DNA from: Chenopodium formosanum
Lineage: Eukaryota; Streptophyta; Magnoliopsida; Caryophyllales; Amaranthaceae
NCBI GenBank assembly: GCA_024500155.1
Contig: CM044877.1
Location: forward strand, 35,109,501-35,173,500
Reading direction: 5' to 3'
Length of the DNA: 64,000 nt
The position numbers and the translations under genes are program-made. The notes beneath the pieces were generated by a model that had not been told where the DNA came from, did no database searches, and worked only from the letters and a program-made list of their open reading frames with translations. How positions within the stretch are numbered: the stretch's first letter is position 1; each line of letters opens with the position of its first letter. Positions 1 through 10,316 of the stretch are shown piece after piece.

Positions 1-3
1 AGT

Positions 4-654
4 ATGAGTGTTACAAGAAGGTTTCAGATGAGCAGTCGGGTAAAACCCAAGATGAGAAGAACCAACCCAAGCCAACTCATCCCAATGGATTCAACCCTAA
101 TCCTGGACTTAACAACAACAATGGAGCTGCTCCCAAGGGTTGTGTTCATGATGAACAGCCGTGAGGCTGCAACTACTTTTGATGTGGTAATTGGCAATTT
201 CTTTATTTGTTCTATGTCTACTAAAGTCTTGTTTGATTCAGGGGCGTCTCACTATTTTATTTCTAGAACTTTAGTAGATAGACTCAAGTTAGAGAGTGCG
301 GTGTCTGTTTCCTTAGATATTGCTATACCATCAGGGGAAGTGGTGAGTTGCACTAAAATGCATCAAAGTGTGCCTCTTGTTATTTCAAATGTAGAGTTTC
401 CATCAGACTTGATCGAGCTTGACTTACAAGATCTCGATGTTATTTTGGGGACGGACTGGTTGGTCAAGTACAAGGCCCAAATTGATTGCAAGGCCCAAGA
501 GGTTACATTGTGTGGCCCGGGCAAGGTTAGAGTAACTTATCGAAGGGAGGGGAGGAAATCAGGGTTAAAAATCATATCTGCTTTGCAACTTAAGAAGTGT
601 ATAACAAAGGGACATCCATTGTATTTGTGTAGTGTCCAAAGGATAGAAGAATGA
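4..654 (+). pseudogene. Tekay protease segment (broken pol)
   Basis: This open stretch encodes the retropepsin-like aspartic protease that cleaves the Gag-Pol polyprotein. The active-site motif LFDSGASH lies near residues 76-83 and the flap-side motif DVILGTDWLV near residue 146. The first ~55 residues do not resemble Gag, so the frame probably shifts upstream of the protease. The true start is out of the window. The frame ends at 654, and pol resumes in another frame about 25 bases later with the usual [14 protein letters not shown] linker. Confidence 0.8.
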
Positions 655-680
655 GGTAGAGATGATGGGAAAAAATTCCA

Positions 681-2296
681 GTAGTAAATGAATTTCTTGA
701 CGTTTTCCCCGAAGAAATTCCAGGGATGCCACCTGTGAAGGATGTTGAGTTTATATAAACTTAGTGCCCGGGAAAGGACCTATTTCAAAGGCTCCATATA
801 GGATGGCCCTGGCTGAGATGAAAGAGTTGAAGACTCAGTTAGACGACGACTTGCTAGAGAAAGGATACATTCGACCGAGTTCATCACCATGGGGTGCACC
901 GGTGTTGTTCATAAAGAAGAAGGATGGAAGCTTGAGGCTATGTATAGATTACCGAGAGTTGAATAATGTGACACTAAAAAATAATTACCCTTTACCTAGG
1001 ATTGATGATTTGTTCGACCAGTTAAAAGGGGCGGGAATATTTTCGAAGATCGATTTGAGGTCAGGGTATCATCAGTTAAGGACAGCAGAGTCGGACATTG
1101 CAAAAAGTGCTTTTAGGACTCGCTATGGTCATTATGAATTCACTGAAATTCCATTTGGGTTAACCAATGCACCTGCTGTTTTTATGGATTTAATGCACCG
1201 AATTTTTAGGCCATACTTGGACAAGTTTGTAGTGGTGTTTATCGATGATATTTTGGTGTATTCGAGGAACCTAGAAGAGCATGAGGATCATTTGAGGGTG
1301 GTAATGTTAACCTTGAGAGAGCATCAATTATATGCCAAACTCTCAAAATGCGAGTTTTTGTTGGAAGAGGTACCTTTCCTAGGTCATGTGATCTCTAAGA
1401 AAGGAGTATCGGTGGACCCAGCAAAGGTAAAAGCTGTAAGTGAGTGGCTGACCCCGAGGAGTGTGTTAGATGTTCAGAGTTTTCTTGGGTTAGCAGGTTA
1501 CTATAGAAGATTTGTTAAGGATTTCTCAAGAATTGAAAGGCCTATGACAAGCTTAATGAGGAAAGAATGTAAGTATGAGTGGACTCCGGAGTGTGAGAAG
1601 GCTTTTCAGACATTAAAAGAGAAGTTGACTACAACACCTGTGTTAGCCCTGCCTGATGGAAGTGAGCAATATGAGGTGTATAGTGATGCGTCAAAGTTCG
1701 GGTTAGGTTGTGTGTTGATGCAAAATCGAAAGGTGATTGCTTATGCCTCGAGACAATTGAAGCCTTATGAGGTGAATTACCCGACCCATGACTTGGAGTT
1801 AGCCGCAATTGTATTTGCATTGAAGATTTGGAGACACTACTTGTACGGAGTAACATGTAGGATTTTCACCGATCACAAGAGTTTAAAGTACATATTCACT
1901 CAAAAGGAGTTGAACATGAGACAACGGTGATGGTTGGAGTTGATCAAGGATTACGACTTGGAGATTCAGTATCATGAAGGGAAAGCGACTGTTGTAGCTA
2001 ATGCATTAAGTAGGAAGTCAAGTCATGCAGTTAACACGATGATCCTACCAGATCAATTATGTGTGGAGTTCCAAAAGATGAATTTGGAGGTATTGGAACA
2101 AGGAGAAGTAAAGAAAATTTTGGGTGCCTTGTTGAGCAAATCGTCAATTTATGATGAGATTCGAGAAAGTCAGCCTGGAGACGAGAAGTTGAACAAGATT
2201 AAAGAAAATATCGTGGAAGGGAAAATATTGGAATTTGCAATAGCCGATGATGGAAGCATGAGATTTAAAGGGAGATGGTGTGTTCCACATAATTGA
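681..2296 (+). pseudogene. Tekay reverse transcriptase and RNase H
   Basis: The segment opens with the linker [18 protein letters not shown] (from 681), shifts frame near 755, and is then open to 1930. Reverse transcriptase motifs in order, numbering the frame from 764: [10 protein letters not shown] (residues 58-67), [12 protein letters not shown] (93-104), [11 protein letters not shown] (130-140) and the catalytic FIDD (159-162). RNase H starts at [10 protein letters not shown] (residue 306). A single TGA at 1928 interrupts RQR-WLEL; the frame then continues through the tether (YHEGKATVVANALSRKS) to a stop at 2294. Catalytic residues are kept, so the decay looks fairly recent. Confidence 0.88.
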
Positions 2297-2307
2297 GGTG
2301 ATTTGAA

Positions 2308-3588
2308 GTAAAGGTTGATGGAGGAAGCTCATAGTTCTCCTTATTCAATGCATCCCGGAGGGGATAAGTTGTATAAGGACATGAAAAGACATTCTGGTGG
2401 CCGAATATGAAAAGGGAAGTGGCAGAATTTGTGGCTAAATGTTTGACTTGTCAAAAGGTTAAAATCGAGCATAAGAGACCCCAAGGAACAGTTCAATCCT
2501 TGGAGGATCCTAGTTGGAAGTGGGATTCGATCTCTATGGATTTCGTAGGAGCTTTGCCGAAGACTCGAGCAGGAAATGATACGATTTGGGTCATGGTGGA
2601 TCGATTAACAAAGTGTGCAATGTTCATACCCATGAGAAGTACATGGTCGATGGATCAATTGGGAAGAGCGTATGTGAAATTTGTGATGAAATACCATGGT
2701 GTGCCGAAGGATATCATCTCGGATAGAGACTCAAGGTTCTTATCCAACTTCTGAAAGAGTTTACAAAAGGCTATGGGGACTAAGTTGTTGATGAGCACTG
2801 CATACCACCCCAAAACTGATGGTCAAATAGAGAGAACAATACAGACATTAGAGGATATGTTGAGATCATGTGTTATAGAGTACCAGGGTTCGTGGGAAGA
2901 TCATTTGGACTTAATAGAGTTTTCCTACAACAACAGTTATCATGCAAGCATTAGGATGACACCATTTGAGGCTTTGTATGGGCGAAAGTGTAGAAGCCCG
3001 ATATGTTGGAACGACATAAGTGAGACAGTTATGCTCGAGCCAGAGATTATCGAAGAGACGGTGAAACAAGTAAAGATGATCTGGGAGAAAATAAAAGCCG
3101 CACAAGATCCTCAAAAGAGCTATGCAGATTTGAAGAGGAGGGATGAAGAATATGAAGTAGGTGAGAAAGTCTTATTGAAAATATCTCCGATGAAAGGAGT
3201 GATGAGGTTCGGAAAAACACGGAAATTAAGCCCGGAGTACATTAAACCAGACGAGATCATCCAAAGGGTGGGAAAATTAGCATACAAGTTGGATCTGCCT
3301 AACGAGCTAGAAAGAGTTCACAATGTGTTCCATGTGAGCCAAATTCGAAAGTACATACCAGATGCTTCTCATGTCTTACATCTTGAGACCATCGAGATGG
3401 ATGAAAACTTGACTTATCAGGAAAGACCCGTGAAGATTTTGGATAGTAAAGTGAGGAGCACTAGAAACAAGGATGTTAAGATAGTTAAGGTTTTATGGTT
3501 AAACCATAAAACCGAGGAAGCTACTTGGGAAGCCGAAGCAGATATGAGGAAAAGATATCTAGAGTTTTTTTTTGAGGTCAGTAGTTGA
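2308..3588 (+). pseudogene. Tekay integrase with chromodomain
   Basis: The integrase inserts cDNA into chromatin. The HHCC zinc finger is visible as HSSPYSMHPGG ... CLTCQK (about 2325-2455), with a frameshift near 2395. The core has the DDE residues in SMDFVG, SDRDSRF and [12 protein letters not shown] at 2752 separates the second aspartate region from the rest. The GPY/F-type C-terminal region and the line [16 protein letters not shown] follow. The last ~50 residues are a chromodomain with aromatic positions in [16 protein letters not shown]. It is taken as one gene broken by a frameshift and a stop. Confidence 0.86.
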
Positions 3589-3798
3589 GTTACGGGAGCG
3601 TAACTCCTTTTAAAGGGGGTAGAATGCGATAGAGTTTCGCGCTTTTGCCCTTTTTGGTTAGTTTTTGAGTCATTTTGACCTATTTTAGACTATGCATGAG
3701 TCGCAATTTGAGTCGTTATAGGTTGTGCATGAGTCAATAATTAATAACTTGGATAAATTAACCAACTTTTACTCAAGTTTCGAGGTCGAAACTTCTTT

Positions 3799-3812
3799 TA
3801 AGGGGGGTAGAC
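3799..3812 (+). other. Polypurine tract of the Tekay element
   Basis: A purine run (TAAGGGGGGTAGAC) directly precedes the LTR start and would prime plus-strand DNA synthesis. A near copy lies about 190 bp upstream at 3609-3624. Confidence 0.75.
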
Positions 3813-4209
3813 TGTAATACCCCGTATTTTTAAAGCTACTTAATTATTATTAACTATGGATTTTTCCGAAATATTCTATTACACAAAAATATTTACATGA
3901 TTTTATGAAGATAATATTATAATTATGTTTTGTAAAAGATTTTAATTATACGAGTCATGTTAAAATCTGTCATAACCAAAAATCGGATTCTTAACCTTTA
4001 GTATCATGCCCGAAATCCCGAGTCTAACACTTATTTCTGGGTCAAATTTACCCAACAACCACTCTCCTACTTCTTACTCCATAGTCAAAGTCCAAGTTGA
4101 TGGTCAATGGTCAAAGTCAACAGTTAATGGTCAATAGTCAAAGTCCAAATAAACCACCCAACCACCATCCATCTCATTTATGGCAACATTGATGATGAAA
4201 GTTTTTGGA

Positions 4210-4223
4210 GGCTATAAATAGCC
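4210..4223 (+). promoter_or_regulatory. TATA box of the Tekay LTR
   Basis: GGCTATAAATAGCC is a strong plant TATA box in a perfect dyad with 6-bp arms, placed about 400 bp into the LTR. Transcription would start about 30 bp downstream. Promoter function is inferred from sequence only. Confidence 0.6.
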
Positions 4224-4477
4224 ATGGAAGTAAGACATTCTTACTCCATATTCCTTCTCCTCCTTTATTTCCTCATATCCTTCTTTCTTTCATTTCCTTT
4301 TTGGTCGGAGCCACCACGACACCACCTTGCCTCCACCTTGCCGCAACCTCCTTCCCATCTTGTTTCTACCGGAAGTCCCTCCTATATACTATTATATATA
4401 TGTATACTACTAGATTACTACTACTATTACACCACTTTAACTCCTACTATTATGATTATTAATGAAATTATTTCTAC

Positions 4478-4544
4478 TACTAGTAATACTACTACTACTA
4501 TTACTACTACTACTCATATGTTACGTACTACTACTACTACTTCC

Positions 4545-4590
<46 letters not shown>

Positions 4591-4650
4591 GTTATTATTT
4601 TTATTATTGTTATTGTTATTACTATTATTATTATTGCTATTATTATTATA
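4478..4650. repeat. TAC/TAT trinucleotide microsatellite, left target-site copy
   Basis: A run of (TAC)n then (TAT)n with scattered changes. Its last part, 4624-4650, contains a distinctive TTGCTATTATTAT interruption that reappears at 8669-8692 on the other side of the LINE, so it is the left target-site copy. Long tyrosine- or isoleucine-rich frames across it are repeat artefacts. Confidence 0.8.
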
Positions 4651-4679
4651 AAAAAAAAAAACCTACAGAGTCAATCAAT

Positions 4680-5611
4680 TTACAAGAAATTGGTAGGGAG
4701 CCGAGAAACAATCTGGGCCACCACCCCTCTAGCTATAGCGAACCCGATCCTGCTGAAGATGTGAGAAGCTGCACGAGCACCAATATCCTGAGTATTAGCG
4801 AACGCCTGAACCCGCTTCAGCAACGCAATAGCATTCTTCTCTAATTCCCCCAACGAAGAAAAGGAGAAAGGAATAAAACCATAGCCAATAGCCCTGCAAC
4901 GCGCCCTATACTTGTCCCGCTTCCGCTGAGCCGCCGCCGACACAACACGACTAGGAACGAAGTCAGACAACCCCGATTGTGTCAAAGGTGAAGACCCCGT
5001 CAAATCAACACATACATCAAGGCCTCTATCCCAGGAATAAAGCAGCACATCTGCAGGTCGTAGAGCCCCGTCGTTTCCTCCAATCAACTCAATGTGAACC
5101 TCCTTTCGAGCAGAGATTCCAGACCGAAAACAAATATCAACAAGGGTGTCACGAACAACATTGTGCCGATGTTTAATACCCACAATCCCAGCACAAAACA
5201 CTACATGATCCCCATAAATATCCCCGTCAAAAACCCTAGAGCAAACAGAACACGGTGTTGAAACGGAGAACAAAGGAACACCTAACCGGTAGCAAAGAAC
5301 ACTACGGTAAGTCTTACCATTCATAGTCTGACCCAAACCCGATATCGGGACCGTCCGCAACCAGGTCGAAGAGTGATCCCCCTGCGGGACTTCCATAAGG
5401 CTACCTGACGCGGAGTTAAGGAGAAAGTGGAATCCGCAGATGCAGTGACCTTCGTGAAATATATATCTGCCAACTTTTTCATGAGTTTGGGGGCAGCTAT
5501 CTCACTAGGCTTACTCATAAGGTCGGTCTCCGCAACGCTGTTAAAAAGACTAAGAGCACCATCGAAGGTCGGTCCCGGACAAACAATACCAGAAAGGCGA
5601 AGAAGCGTAGC
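4680..5611 (-). pseudogene. C-terminal restriction-like endonuclease of the RLE LINE
   Basis: The domain would nick target DNA to prime reverse transcription. In the frame starting at 5396, a CCHC knuckle uses C49, C52, H64 and C68 (PCSVC ... GDHVVFC), followed by RHN at 77-79. The nuclease core follows: KEV (E99), RPAD (113-116) and DVCVD (127-131), which fits the R-PD...E...D layout of R2-type nucleases. The stretch between the RT and this frame (5611-5397) includes LTPRQVALW and reaches it by a frameshift near 5400. The protein ends at 4680 with IVSRLPTNFL. Assignment rests on motif spacing alone. Confidence 0.75.
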
Positions 5612-6895
5612 CTAAAGACCAGAAGACTGCAGACGCGATGCAAGGAAAGCATAAAGCCGAACATCACCCGCCGAATAGACACCCAAACCACCATAAGAAA
5701 AAGGTAAGGTGGCAAGTCGCCATTGCCAATCACCAAAGCCAGGCCCCGAAGCTGTTACAATGCGCTCCAAAGAAGCCCGAAGGGCCAAGTCAAAAGAAAC
5801 TTGTGCTGTTTTAAAAAGACGAGGAGGACAAGTGCGCATAGCAAAGTAGAGTTTTGAAACCCCAGTACACGCACGAAGAAGCAACAACTCGCATTGGGGA
5901 TCATCGAGCTTAGCAACAACATCCATTAACACAACGGTCTTCGACACTCTTTGTGAAACAAGCCCACCACAGAAAGAGGAATCAGCACTGACAAGGCCAC
6001 CTAGTAACTTAACACCATGCACAGGACGACCAATATCCGGAGGAAAGACACCGACGAGACGACTACGAGGGTCCTCCGAGGGCCAGAATACTTCTGTTTT
6101 CTCAACGTTGACATGGAGTCCGAGACGAGGTCCTTCTGCCAAAATTAACTCCAAAACCTTTCCTACCACTAAGGTGTCACCAATAATAGTGCCGTCATCT
6201 AAATACCAAGCTTGCAAACATAAGTCAAAAGAATCCCTGATTTGGCACACTAAAGAATGAAGAACCAAAGCAAAAAGCAAAGGGCCTAGAGGATCACCTT
6301 GTTGCACTCCCTGACATGACCATAAGGTATGCTCCCCATAAAAAAGCCTGGCTGGAGTAGAGTAACAGAATTAAACCCAACGCGAGAGAGCTGGACAACG
6401 GAGACGAGCCTCACGCAGCATAGCCGAACGGTCTACCAAATTAAAAGCATTCTTAAAATCCACCAACAACATAGAGAGACCAACATCACCACCACGCGCC
6501 TCAACCAAACAATTAACAGCATGAAGAATAGCCTCACCACCCACCGGCACCCCAACACCAAACTGAAGACCTCCTAGATAGCTTCCCAGACGCGGACCAA
6601 TTAAAGCAGCCCCAACCTTTGAAACTAGACGCCTCCAAACTGTACCTACAGCAATAGGCCGAATACCACCTCCAAGCTTAACAAGTGGTGTAAGAGGAGC
6701 ACTAGCAATATACTCTCCCAACTCAGCAGGACATTTCCCGGCGAGAAAAATATTAACCACCTGCGTAATAGAGTCCACCAACTCCTCTGAAATAGCAAGT
6801 GCAGCACCACTCAAACAATTCATAAGGTGTTGAGCACGCAGGCCGTCTCTACCGCATGACGTACCTCGTGGAAAACCCCTAATCTAATCTAAAAT
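5612..6895 (-). pseudogene. Reverse transcriptase of the RLE LINE
   Basis: The frame is open from about 6895 (GTSCGRDGLRAQHL) to 5612 apart from one TAA near 6370. Motif order: GGGIRPIAVG and WRRLVSK (fingers), LVDFKNAFNLVD (motif A with catalytic Asp), GVQQGDPLGPLLFAL (motif B), AWYLDDGTI (motif C, YLDD), then ELILAEGPRLGLHVNVEKTE (motif D). It would copy element RNA at a nicked target. The thumb region FGDWQWRLATLPFSYGGLG follows. Motif conservation with a single stop suggests modest age. Confidence 0.85.
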
Positions 6896-7440
6896 AACAG
6901 CAGGAGTAGCAATAAGGTGTTGATCAACTGGAATATCCGGTAAGATAGGAGCCGGAAAGAAAGGGTGCTTAGCTTGCAAATCTGCAAGAGTAGCATCATT
7001 GTAAGGGGCAAGACCAGAAGAAAGAACCCTAACCGCAACAGTGTAATGCCCGTCTGAAATCTTTCTCTTACACTGCTTAATATTACGCTCGGACAAATCA
7101 TGGTCCTCATCTGCGTCCAACAAAGGCGGAGACACATCAGCCAACGTGTCTCGTACAAGTTGAACAGAACCACTAGGCTCACACCAAGAACGAATAGCAC
7201 CGGTGATACTCTCTTCCTGCCGCAGTCGCCTGACACCTGAAGAACACTCTCGACTACTCCTCGAAAAAAATGTTTTAAGGACATATAGAGGCAACACAAG
7301 CAATTGAACCCAAAAAGAGATGTCATCAGGCTTGCCAATCACCTTATCAAGGGCCCCTTTGAGAACCCGAGAAAAACCCAAGCGACACTTAGGAGGGATA
7401 GATTTTACCAAACGAAACCGCTTAGATAACAAACTATCTA
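6884..7440 (-). pseudogene. Linker region between zinc fingers and RT of the RLE LINE
   Basis: About 180 residues (starting MLSKRFRLVKSIPPKC, ending TPAVILD at 6884) sit in a different frame from the RT, with a short overlap at 6884-6895. They lie where R2-type proteins have their nucleic-acid-binding linker. I recognise no separate domain. The basic stretch NIKQCKRKI could bind nucleic acid, which is inference. Most likely it belongs to one long ORF with the flanking segments, now split by frameshifts. Confidence 0.6.
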
Positions 7441-7860
7441 TTAAAGCAACATCAAAAGCAAATGAGGCTCACTAGGCACCCTAGGAACAGTACTAGATAC
7501 AGTAGGACCCTGTGGTTTAGGGAAACCATTAAGAACAAACCGAACAACACCATCCCCAGAATCAGGAGGGGCCACGAAGTCATTAGAACCCGTACTATGC
7601 CGACACTTCATACGAAGAGAATGTGTCTTGAAACACTCCCCACAAAGCCAAATGCCCATACGACGAAAAGTTGACTCCGCCTCCAAGAAAATTGCCAAAT
7701 CAGAAGTAAGCGTATTTCGGGTCAAATCCCGTGCATTCGAACAACAATGGCGGTCACGGAGATGAGTGATCAAAGAAGTTTTAGTGAGCCCATTACACCT
7801 ACCATCTTGACACCCATTGAGTCCCATGAACGGGCAATGAAAGAGAACACTAGGAGGCAT
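7441..7860 (-). pseudogene. N-terminal zinc-finger segment of the RLE LINE
   Basis: The likely start is the ATG at 7860 (MPPSVLFHCPF), because the open frame above it (to 7983) is low-complexity repeat. A C2H2-like finger is seen in HCPFMGLNG ... THLRDRHC and a second cysteine/histidine cluster in WLCGECFKTHSLRMKCRH. Such N-terminal fingers bind target DNA in R2-type elements. The frame breaks at 7441 and coding continues in the next segment. Confidence 0.65.
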
Positions 7861-7983
7861 AACACCCACCACAACTTGCCACAAGAGAACCGCAATACAC
7901 CACACGCAAACTGCACAAAAAATGCCCCAAAAACGCAGCAAAGTAGCACCAAAAGAGACCAGAAACTTGCACCCAAAAAGCAC

Positions 7984-8668
7984 CCAAACTAACTAGAAAA
8001 GCACACCAAAAATGTACCGGAAACTGCAGCAAATTTTGACCGAAACACACTTGAAAACTGACCTTAAACACGTCAGAAAATGCACTAGAAACAGACAGAA
8101 AACTGCACCCCAGAGCTGCCAAAACTGCACCAGAAATTTCCACAAAACACAACCAAAAACACACGCAGAAACAACCTGAATTTTGCCTCAGAATCGACCA
8201 GAATTTAGCCTGAAAACAGCCCACAAATAGCCCCAAAAACCTACCTAAAAAATGCCTGGAAACAACCCCGAAAACGCCACCCAGAAACTGCCAGAAACAC
8301 GCCCAGAAACTGCCAGAAACCAACCAGAAACTCGACCAAAAACAGCCTGTAAAACCGCCAGCCAACTGCACCGAAACAACCCCTAATACTGCCTTAAAAA
8401 TCGTCGGCGGAAAACACCTTAAAGACGCTTTAATTCTGCCAGAAAGCCCCCTTGAAAACCACCTTAGAATCGAACCCAAAAGCCGCCCAAAAACAACCAA
8501 CGAAACTCACTGAAACTTGGCCGGAAAATGCTTGCTAAACGCCTAGAAAATGACGATCACAAACCCTGACACCTCGCCGGTGATCTTGCCGGAAAAAAGA
8601 CGTGGAAGATCGGAAAAGCCTAAACCTACCCAACCCTAATCGCCCCAAACCGAGAAATTTTTTTTTTT
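7984..8668 (-). other. 5' region of the RLE LINE with degenerate short repeats
   Basis: No recognisable gene. The plus strand is a C/A-rich series of diverged CCAGAAACTG-like words spaced roughly 16-20 bp. Because the repeat lacks stops on the minus strand, frames of over 200 codons rich in Phe, Trp and Cys stay open by chance. It probably holds the 5' UTR and internal promoter, which is inference. The coding-strand 5' terminus starts with an A run followed by TTTCTCGG. Confidence 0.5.
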
Positions 8669-8760
8669 ATTATTATTATTGCTATTATTATAATTGTTGT
8701 TGTTAGTATTATAGTTGTTGCTGTTGATATCTTTGCTACTACTACTACCTACGTACTACC

Positions 8761-8835
<75 letters not shown>

Positions 8836-8912
8836 GCATGACTAGTACTCCTATTTTATACTACTAGACTACTACTACTCACTTCTACTTACGAAAGTAT
8901 TACTACTACCTA

Positions 8913-8980
<68 letters not shown>

Positions 8981-8991
8981 TACTACTACTG

Positions 8992-9032
<41 letters not shown>

Positions 9033-9060
9033 ACTACTACTACTACTACTACTACTACTA
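8669..9060. repeat. Compound (TTA)n/(TAC)n/(TGC)n microsatellite, right target-site copy
   Basis: Trinucleotide repeats: ATT-type at 8669-8692 (target copy), long TTA runs around 8760-8835 and 8911-8978, TGC at about 8998-9031, then TAC to 9060. It is continuous with the tract at 4478-4650 if the LINE is removed. No gene. Confidence 0.85.
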
Positions 9061-10205
9061 TGGATCATTAAAGATTATTTCATAAATACAAGTGTTAATT
9101 TTATAAAAGGGTTATAATAATAAGTTGTTCATGCACAACTAGTCAAAGTCGATAGTCTAAGTCCTTGTGTCTATGGGTTGAAAAGTATTTGATTAGGATT
9201 ATTGGTTTGTTATAGGAGGAATTTCGGGCTCAAAATTAGGAGTTCCGTACTTGTGTGCAATGATCAAGGTACGTACACGTGGCTAGATCTTTTAAAGTGT
9301 CTTTTATATGCAACGTGTTTTACATGTTAAGTGATTTCGAACCATGTTTAAATAATTGTGAAATATATTTCGGTGAAGCATGTTTTAATCGTTTAATCTC
9401 AAATATAAAATATTTTATATGGTTGATTATAAACTTGTATTGATATTCAAGAACAAAGTTTTATTGTTTTAATTTATCCCGAGTATAGGATATTGGAAAG
9501 TTTATTTATCAAGATTTATTCCTTGGATCTTTGAATTTTAACTCCCACTACGCAGATTAAGTTGAAGACTATGGACTTTGTATGACCTAGTCTTTCCCCT
9601 TGATAGCACTATGAAAGGAGTTACTAGCTTGGGGGGTGTGCACACTTAGATGGGAAAATGATTTATGAAAATATGGACTGATTTATCCTATTTGCAATTA
9701 TCTTTGAAAATTTGGTTATTTCGGAAATTTGTTCTTTTGACAAGTTTTATACATGAATCTCTATTCATGAATGGTTTGGATAAATTATGATTTATTAAAG
9801 TTAAATCTCTTCGAAAGCATGTTTACTTAATTAAATTGATTTTACATGTCTAGCATTTATATGTACTTAGCATTTTGGCTAATACGTATTTGTTTTGTTT
9901 TGGCTTGGCCCTACTTATCATTTTGATAAGTAGATAGGTGATGGCGATCGGACAACTATATGCTGCATTGGGAATGATGGGGGGTGATCACCTAGTTTAA
10001 TTTAGTAAATATAGTATTAGTGGTGTAGCTACTTTGAAAATGTACCAAACTATTATTATTACTATTATTAATAAAAGATAAGTACTGTTTTCCGCTGCAA
10101 AACTCTGTTAAGCCTTACGTAATCACGTGGCGGTAATACTCCTATGTTACTCCCTAAAGTTGGATTAGCATTGTTAATATTAGAGAGTAATTTGGGGGTG
10201 TTACA

Positions 10206-10316
10206 CATCCTCTCTAGTTTTCTTGTTTCTTTCTTTACGTGAATAATGTCATCATTTTTCCCTTAGGTTGGATTTTGTTTTGCTCTAAGACGAGCAAAGT
10301 TTAGCATGGGGGAATG
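10206..10316 (+). other. 3' internal end and purine tract of Athila-like element 1
   Basis: The sequence ends GACGAGCAAAG ... GCATGGGGGAA just before an LTR starting TGAGGAGCGTC. The same arrangement of a CGAGCAAA word, a G-rich tract and an LTR with CATTTATGGC recurs near 60012 and 60785 in reverse. It identifies the Tekay insertion site as the 3' UTR of an Athila/Tat-type element. Confidence 0.65.

Larger units (their letters stand above)
4651..8668 (-). mobile_element. Non-LTR retrotransposon with restriction-like endonuclease (R2/R4-type architecture)
   Basis: Read on the minus strand it carries N-terminal C2H2-like zinc fingers, a reverse transcriptase with YLDD, then a CCHC knuckle and a PD-(D/E)XK-type nuclease at the C-terminus. 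That order marks the RLE-bearing (R2/R4/NeSL-like) branch of LINEs; L1-type LINEs instead have an N-terminal APE nuclease. Flanking microsatellite copies (4624-4650 and 8669-8692) share an interruption and act as a target duplication. The coding-strand 3' end is a T run, not poly(A). Stops and frameshifts make it inactive. The clade assignment is inferred from architecture. Confidence 0.8.
1..10205 (+). mobile_element. Tekay/Del-like Ty3/gypsy chromovirus, 3' part
   Basis: The pol order protease, reverse transcriptase, RNase H, integrase, chromodomain is that of a Ty3/gypsy chromovirus. The C-terminal chromodomain ([16 protein letters not shown]) points to the Tekay/Del clade. The 5' LTR and gag lie outside the window. 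Coding ends at 3588, a purine tract follows, and the 3' LTR starts TGTAATACCCC at 3813 and ends TGTTACA at 10205. The LTR is interrupted by a non-LTR element. The element sits in the 3' internal end of an Athila-like element. It is inactive because of several in-frame stops and frameshifts. Confidence 0.85.
3813..10205 (+). repeat. Tekay 3' LTR, interrupted by a LINE
   Basis: The LTR begins TGTAATACCCC after the purine tract and ends GGGGGTGTTACA, so the ends are short inverted repeats TGTAA/TTACA. Without the 4,018-bp insertion it is about 2.4 kb. It contains a TATA box at 4210, long trinucleotide repeats on both sides of the inserted LINE, and AT-rich sequence without genes from 9061 to 10205. 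The 5-bp target copy on the right would be CATCC (10206-10210); its partner is outside the window. Confidence 0.8.

Noticed and set aside
4205..4844. Tyrosine-, isoleucine- and leucine-rich open frames
   Set aside because: They translate the TAC/TAT microsatellite. No homology or coding signal.
7850..8500. 216-codon Phe/Trp/Cys-rich frame on the minus strand
   Set aside because: It follows the short repeat of the LINE 5' region, overlaps other open frames and resembles no protein.
1..10205. Centromeric chromovirus (CRM)
   Set aside because: The C-terminal domain is an ordinary Tekay-type chromodomain, and no CRM-type integrase tail is seen.
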